Shown here one piece after another: positions 60,301 to 64,000 of a stretch of DNA of 64,000 bases. Position numbers and translations under genes: made by a program. This DNA comes from Nemertoderma westbladi (lineage: Eukaryota; Xenacoelomorpha; Nemertodermatida; Nemertodermatidae), in assembly GCA_032718475.1 (NCBI GenBank), contig JAUCBJ010006537.1, forward strand, positions 59,741 through 123,740. Reading direction: 5' to 3'. Within the stretch, counting starts at the first letter, position 1; every line of letters begins with the position of its first letter. The notes under the pieces were generated by a model that worked only from the letters and a program-made list of their open reading frames with translations, had not been told where the DNA came from and did not search any database.

Positions 60301-63300
60301 GCATACGGAATAGCCATACAACTGTGAAAGAGAAAAATAGTTATTGCATACAGAATAGCCATACAACTGTGAAAGTGAAAGTTAGTTATTGCATACGGAA
60401 TAGCCATACATACAACTGTGAAAGTGAAAGTTAGTTATTGCATACGGAATAGCCATACAACTGTGAAAGAGAAAAATAGTTATTGCATACGGAATAGCCA
60501 TACAACTGTGAAAGTGAAAGTTAGTTATTGCATACGGAATAGCCATACAACTGTGAAAGTGAAAGTTAGTTATTGCATACGGAATAGCCATACAACTGTG
60601 AAAGTGAAAGTTAGTTATTGTATACGGAATAGCCATACAACTGTGAAAGAGAAAAATAGTTATTGCATACGGAATAGCCATACAACTGTGAAAGTGAAAG
60701 TTAGTTATTGCATACGGAATAGCCATACAACTGTGAAAGTGAAAGTTAGTTATTGTATACGGAATAGCCATACAACTGTGAAAGAGAAAAATAGTTATTG
60801 CATACGGAATAGCCATACAACTGTGAAAGTGAAAGTTAGTTATTGCATACGGAATAGCCATACAACTGTGAAAGTGAAAGTTAGTTATTGTATACGGAAT
60901 AGCCATACAACTGTGAAAGAGAAAAATAGTTATTGCATACGGAATAGCCATACAACTGTGAAAGTGAAAGTTAGTTATTGCATACGGAATAGCCATACAA
61001 CTGTGAAAGTGAAAGTTAGTTATTGCATACGGAATAGCCATACAACTGTGAAAGTGAAAGTTAGTTATTGTATACGGAATAGCCATACAACTGTGAAAGT
61101 TAGTTATTGCATACGGAATAGCCATACAACTGTGAAAGAGAAAGTTAGTTATTGCATACGGAATAGCCATACAACTGTGAAAGTGAAAGTTAGTTATTGC
61201 ATACGGAATAGCCATACAACTGTGAAAGTGAAAGTTAGTTATTGCATACGGAATAGCCATACAACTGTGAAAGAGAAAGTTAGTTATTGCATACGGAATA
61301 GCCATACAACTGTGAAAGTGAAAGTTAGTTATTGCATACGGAATAGCCATACAACTGTGAAAGAGAAAGTTAGTTATTGCATACGGAATAGCCATACAAC
61401 TGTGAAAGTGAAAGTTAGTTATTGCATACGGAATAGCCATACAACTGTGAAAGTGAAAGTTAGTTATTGCATACGGAATAGCCATACAACTGTGAAAGAG
61501 AAAGTTAGTTATTGCATACGGAATAGCCATACAACTGTGAAAGTGAAAGTTAGTTATTGCATACGGAATAGCCATACAACTGTGAAAGTGAAAGTTAGTT
61601 ATTGCATACGGAATAGCCATACAACTGTGAAAGTGAAAGTTAGTTATTGCATACGGAATAGCCATACAACTGTGAAAGTGAAAGTTAGTTATTGTATACG
61701 GAATAGCCATACAACTGTGAAAGAGAAAAATAGTTATTGCATACGGAATAGCCATACAACTGTGAAAGTGAAAGTTAGTTATTGCATACGGAATAGCCAT
61801 ACAACTGTGAAAGTGAAAGTTAGTTATTGTATACGGAATAGCCATACAACTGTGAAAGAGAAAAATAGTTATTGCATACGGAATAGCCATACAACTGTGA
61901 AAGTGAAAGTTAGTTATTGCATACGGAATAGCCATACAACTGTGAAAGTGAAAGTTAGTTATTGTATACGGAATAGCCATACAACTGTGAAAGAGAAAAA
62001 TAGTTATTGCATACGGAATAGCCATACAACTGTGAAAGTGAAAGTTAGTTATTGCATACGGAATAGCCATACAACTGTGAAAGTGAAAGTTAGTTATTGC
62101 ATACGGAATAGCCATACAACTGTGAAAGTGAAAGTTAGTTATTGTATACGGAATAGCCATACAACTGTGAAAGTTAGTTATTGCATACGGAATAGCCATA
62201 CAACTGTGAAAGAGAAAAATAGTTATTGCATACGGAATAGCCATACAACTGTGAAAGAGAAAAATAGTTATTGCATACGGAATAGCCATACAACTGTGAA
62301 AGTGAAAGTTAGTTATTGCATACAGAATAGCCATACAACCCTGAAAGTGAAAGTTAGTTATTGTATACGGAATAGCCATACAACTGTGAAAGTGAAAGTT
62401 AGTTATTGCATACGGAATAGCCATACATACAACTGTGAAAGTGAAAGTTAGTTATTGCATACGGAATAGCCATACATACAACTGTGAAAGTGAAAGTTAG
62501 TTATTGCATACGGAATAGCCATACATACAACTGTGAAAGTGAAAGTTAGTTATTGCATACGGAATAGCCATACATACAACTGTGAAAGTGAAAGTTAGTT
62601 ATTGCATACGGAATAGCCATACATACAACTGTGAAAGTGAAAGTTAGTTATTGCATACGGAATAGCCATACATACAACTGTGAAAGTGAAAGTTAGTTAT
62701 TGCATACGGAATAGCCATACATACAACTGTGAAAGTGAAAGTTAGTTATTGCATACGGAATAGCCATACATACAACTGTGAAAGTGAAAGTTAGTTATTG
62801 CATACGGAATAGCCATACATACAACTGTGAAAGTGAAAGTTAGTTATTGCATACGGAATAGCCATACATACAACTGTGAAAGTGAAAGTTAGTTATTGCA
62901 TACGGAATAGCCATACATACAACTGTGAAAGTGAAAGTTAGTTATTGCATACGGAATAGCCATACATACAACTGTGAAAGTGAAAGTTAGTTATTGCATA
63001 CGGAATAGCCATACAACTGTGAAAGAGAAAAATAGTTATTGCATACGGAATAGCCATACAACTGTGAAAGTGAAAGTTAGTTATTGCATACGGAATAGCC
63101 ATACAACTGTGAAAGTGAAAGTTAGTTATTGCATACGGAATAGCCATACAACTGTGAAAGTGAAAGTTAGTTATTGCATACGGAATAGCCATACAACTGT
63201 GAAAGTGAAAGTTAGTTATTGCATACGGAATAGCCATACAACTGTGAAAGTGAAAGTTAGTTATTGCATACGGAATAGCCATACATACAACTGTGAAAGT

Positions 63301-64000
63301 GAAAGTTAGTTATTGCATACGGAATAGCCATACATACAACTGTGAAAGTGAAAGTTAGTTATTGCATACGGAATAGCCATACATACAACTGTGAAAGTGA
63401 AAGTTAGTTATTGCATACGGAATAGCCATACATACAACTGTGAAAGTGAAAGTTAGTTATTGCATACGGAATAGCCATACATACAACTGTGAAAGTGAAA
63501 GTTAGTTATTGCATACGGAATAGCCATACATACAACTGTGAAAGTGAAAGTTAGTTATTGCATACGGAATAGCCATACATACAACTGTGAAAGTGAAAGT
63601 TAGTTATTGCATACGGAATAGCCATACATACAACTGTGAAAGTGAAAGTTAGTTATTGCATACGGAATAGCCATACAACTGTGAAAGAGAAAAATAGTTA
63701 TTGCATACGGAATAGCCATACAACTGTGAAAGTGAAAGTTAGTTATTGCATACGGAATAGCCATACAACTGTGAAAGTGAAAGTTAGTTATTGCATACGG
63801 AATAGCCATACAACTGTGAAAGAGAAAAATAGTTATTGCATACGGAATAGCCATACAACTGTGAAAGTGAAAGTTAGTTATTGCATACGGAATAGCCATA
63901 CAACTGTGAAAGTGTAAGTTAGTTATTGCATACGGAATAGCCATACATACAACTGTGAAAGTGAAAGTTAGTTATTGCATACGGAATAGCCATACAACTG
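54303..64000. repeat. Satellite block 14: expanded copy 2 of the large duplication, cut by the window edge
   Basis: This repeats the marker order of 28981-34505 but is longer. The main growth is about 2.9 kb of 49-bp-rich sequence between the parts matching 30527 and 31242, and 19 extra monomers between the two 39-bp markers (61095 and 62169, 1074 bp apart against 219 bp in copy 1). The twelve- and eight-unit 49-bp runs recur at 62424-63011 and 63281-63672. gtgtaag variants have multiplied (56222, 56639, 57101, 57657, 57841 and 63912). Confidence 0.85.
62424..63011. repeat. Second run of twelve consecutive 49-bp monomers
   Basis: This is the counterpart of 32895-33482 at an offset of exactly 29,529 bp, with the same number of units and no difference that I can see. 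It supports duplication of a whole block over independent expansion. Confidence 0.93.

Larger units (their letters stand above)
8696..64000. repeat. Giant 45-bp satellite array, about 1,200 monomers, continuing past the right edge
   Basis: Every base from about 8696 to the end belongs to one tandem family. The monomer consists of aactgtgaaagtgaaagtt, then agttattg, then catacggaatagccatac, 45 bp in all, about 36% GC with a single CpG. The right half is nearly invariant; the left half defines four classes: A (gtgaaagtgaaagttag), B (gtgaaagagaaaaatag), C (gtgaaagagaaagttag) and D (gtgaaagtaaaagttag). Length variants are 49 bp (extra cata), 46 bp, 43 bp, 40 bp and 39 bp. Since 45 = 15 codons and one frame per strand has no stop, long ORFs appear on both strands (up to about 900 codons, 8657-11431). 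They are broken wherever a 49-, 46-, 43- or 40-bp unit occurs, start and end inside the repeat, and have no non-repetitive extension. They are therefore not annotated as genes. There are no spacers of independent sequence, so it is not a CRISPR array. Confidence 0.98.

Noticed and set aside
8657-63944. Dozens of long repetitive ORFs on both strands of the satellite (for example 915 codons on minus and 906 on plus)
   Set aside because: They come from a 15-codon period lacking stops. Both strands are open at once, they end wherever a 49-, 46-, 43- or 40-bp unit occurs, and none has a non-repetitive domain, start context or splice structure.
8711-63990. C/EBP- or octamer-like site in ttattgcatac, and an ETS core in cggaat
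   Set aside because: Matches are partial and short, so they are expected by chance; only the GAAA box fits a full published consensus.
8696-64000. CRISPR array
   Set aside because: The units are contiguous with no unique spacers between repeats, no cas genes are present, and the sequence is eukaryotic.
8696-64000. Repeat-rich secreted or structural protein gene (silk-like or antifreeze-like)
   Set aside because: There is no signal peptide or unique termini, and frames are lost at length variants. Substitutions do not obviously avoid changing residues (VKVKVS, VKEKNS and VKEKVS all occur freely).
8696-64000. Telomeric repeat or rDNA spacer
   Set aside because: There is no TTAGGG-type unit, and no rRNA sequence is in the window.

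Overview
This is eukaryotic, almost certainly invertebrate metazoan, DNA. The unique part is AT-rich, coding sequence is split into short exons with GT/AG borders, one exon encodes an animal-type trefoil (P-type) domain, and there is a truncated non-LTR retrotransposon. Nothing in it is prokaryotic. I cannot name the species; a marine invertebrate such as a mollusc would fit, but that is a guess.

Layout. Positions 1-1668 are a 37-bp tandem repeat entering from the left edge. Positions 1669-8695 are mostly unique, gene-poor DNA. They hold one good trefoil exon (2093-2224), a decayed second copy of that exon (4363-4418), a doubtful short ORF with a C-terminal membrane segment (4940-5113), two long poly-C tracts, small palindromes, and the GC-rich 3' end of a LINE (ORF 7429-8442). 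That ORF carries a CCHC knuckle and a restriction-like-endonuclease-type domain. From about 8696 to the right edge, over 55 kb and 86% of the window, everything is one satellite built on a 45-bp monomer, roughly 1,200 copies.

The satellite. Because 45 bp is 15 codons and the monomer has no stop in one frame on each strand, both strands show very long repetitive ORFs (15-residue units VKVKVSYCIRNSHTT on plus, MAIPYAITNFHFHSC on minus). I do not regard these as genes: 49-, 46-, 43- and 40-bp length variants break both frames together. The array has a rich internal architecture: four main monomer classes (A, B, C, D), length variants acting as block boundaries, nested higher-order repeats of 945 and 405 bp, blocks of exactly n x 45 + 4 bp, a 773-bp duplication, and a large duplication (about 28,981-34,505 against 54,303-64,000) in which the second copy has grown by internal expansions.

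No genes work together as a pathway here. The most interesting material is the evolution of the array and the motif content of its monomer: an IRF/ISRE-like GAAA-GT-GAAA-GT box on plus, which read on minus is a branch-point plus pyrimidine-tract plus CAG acceptor-like string, repeated about every 45 bp. These are motif observations and not evidence of function.
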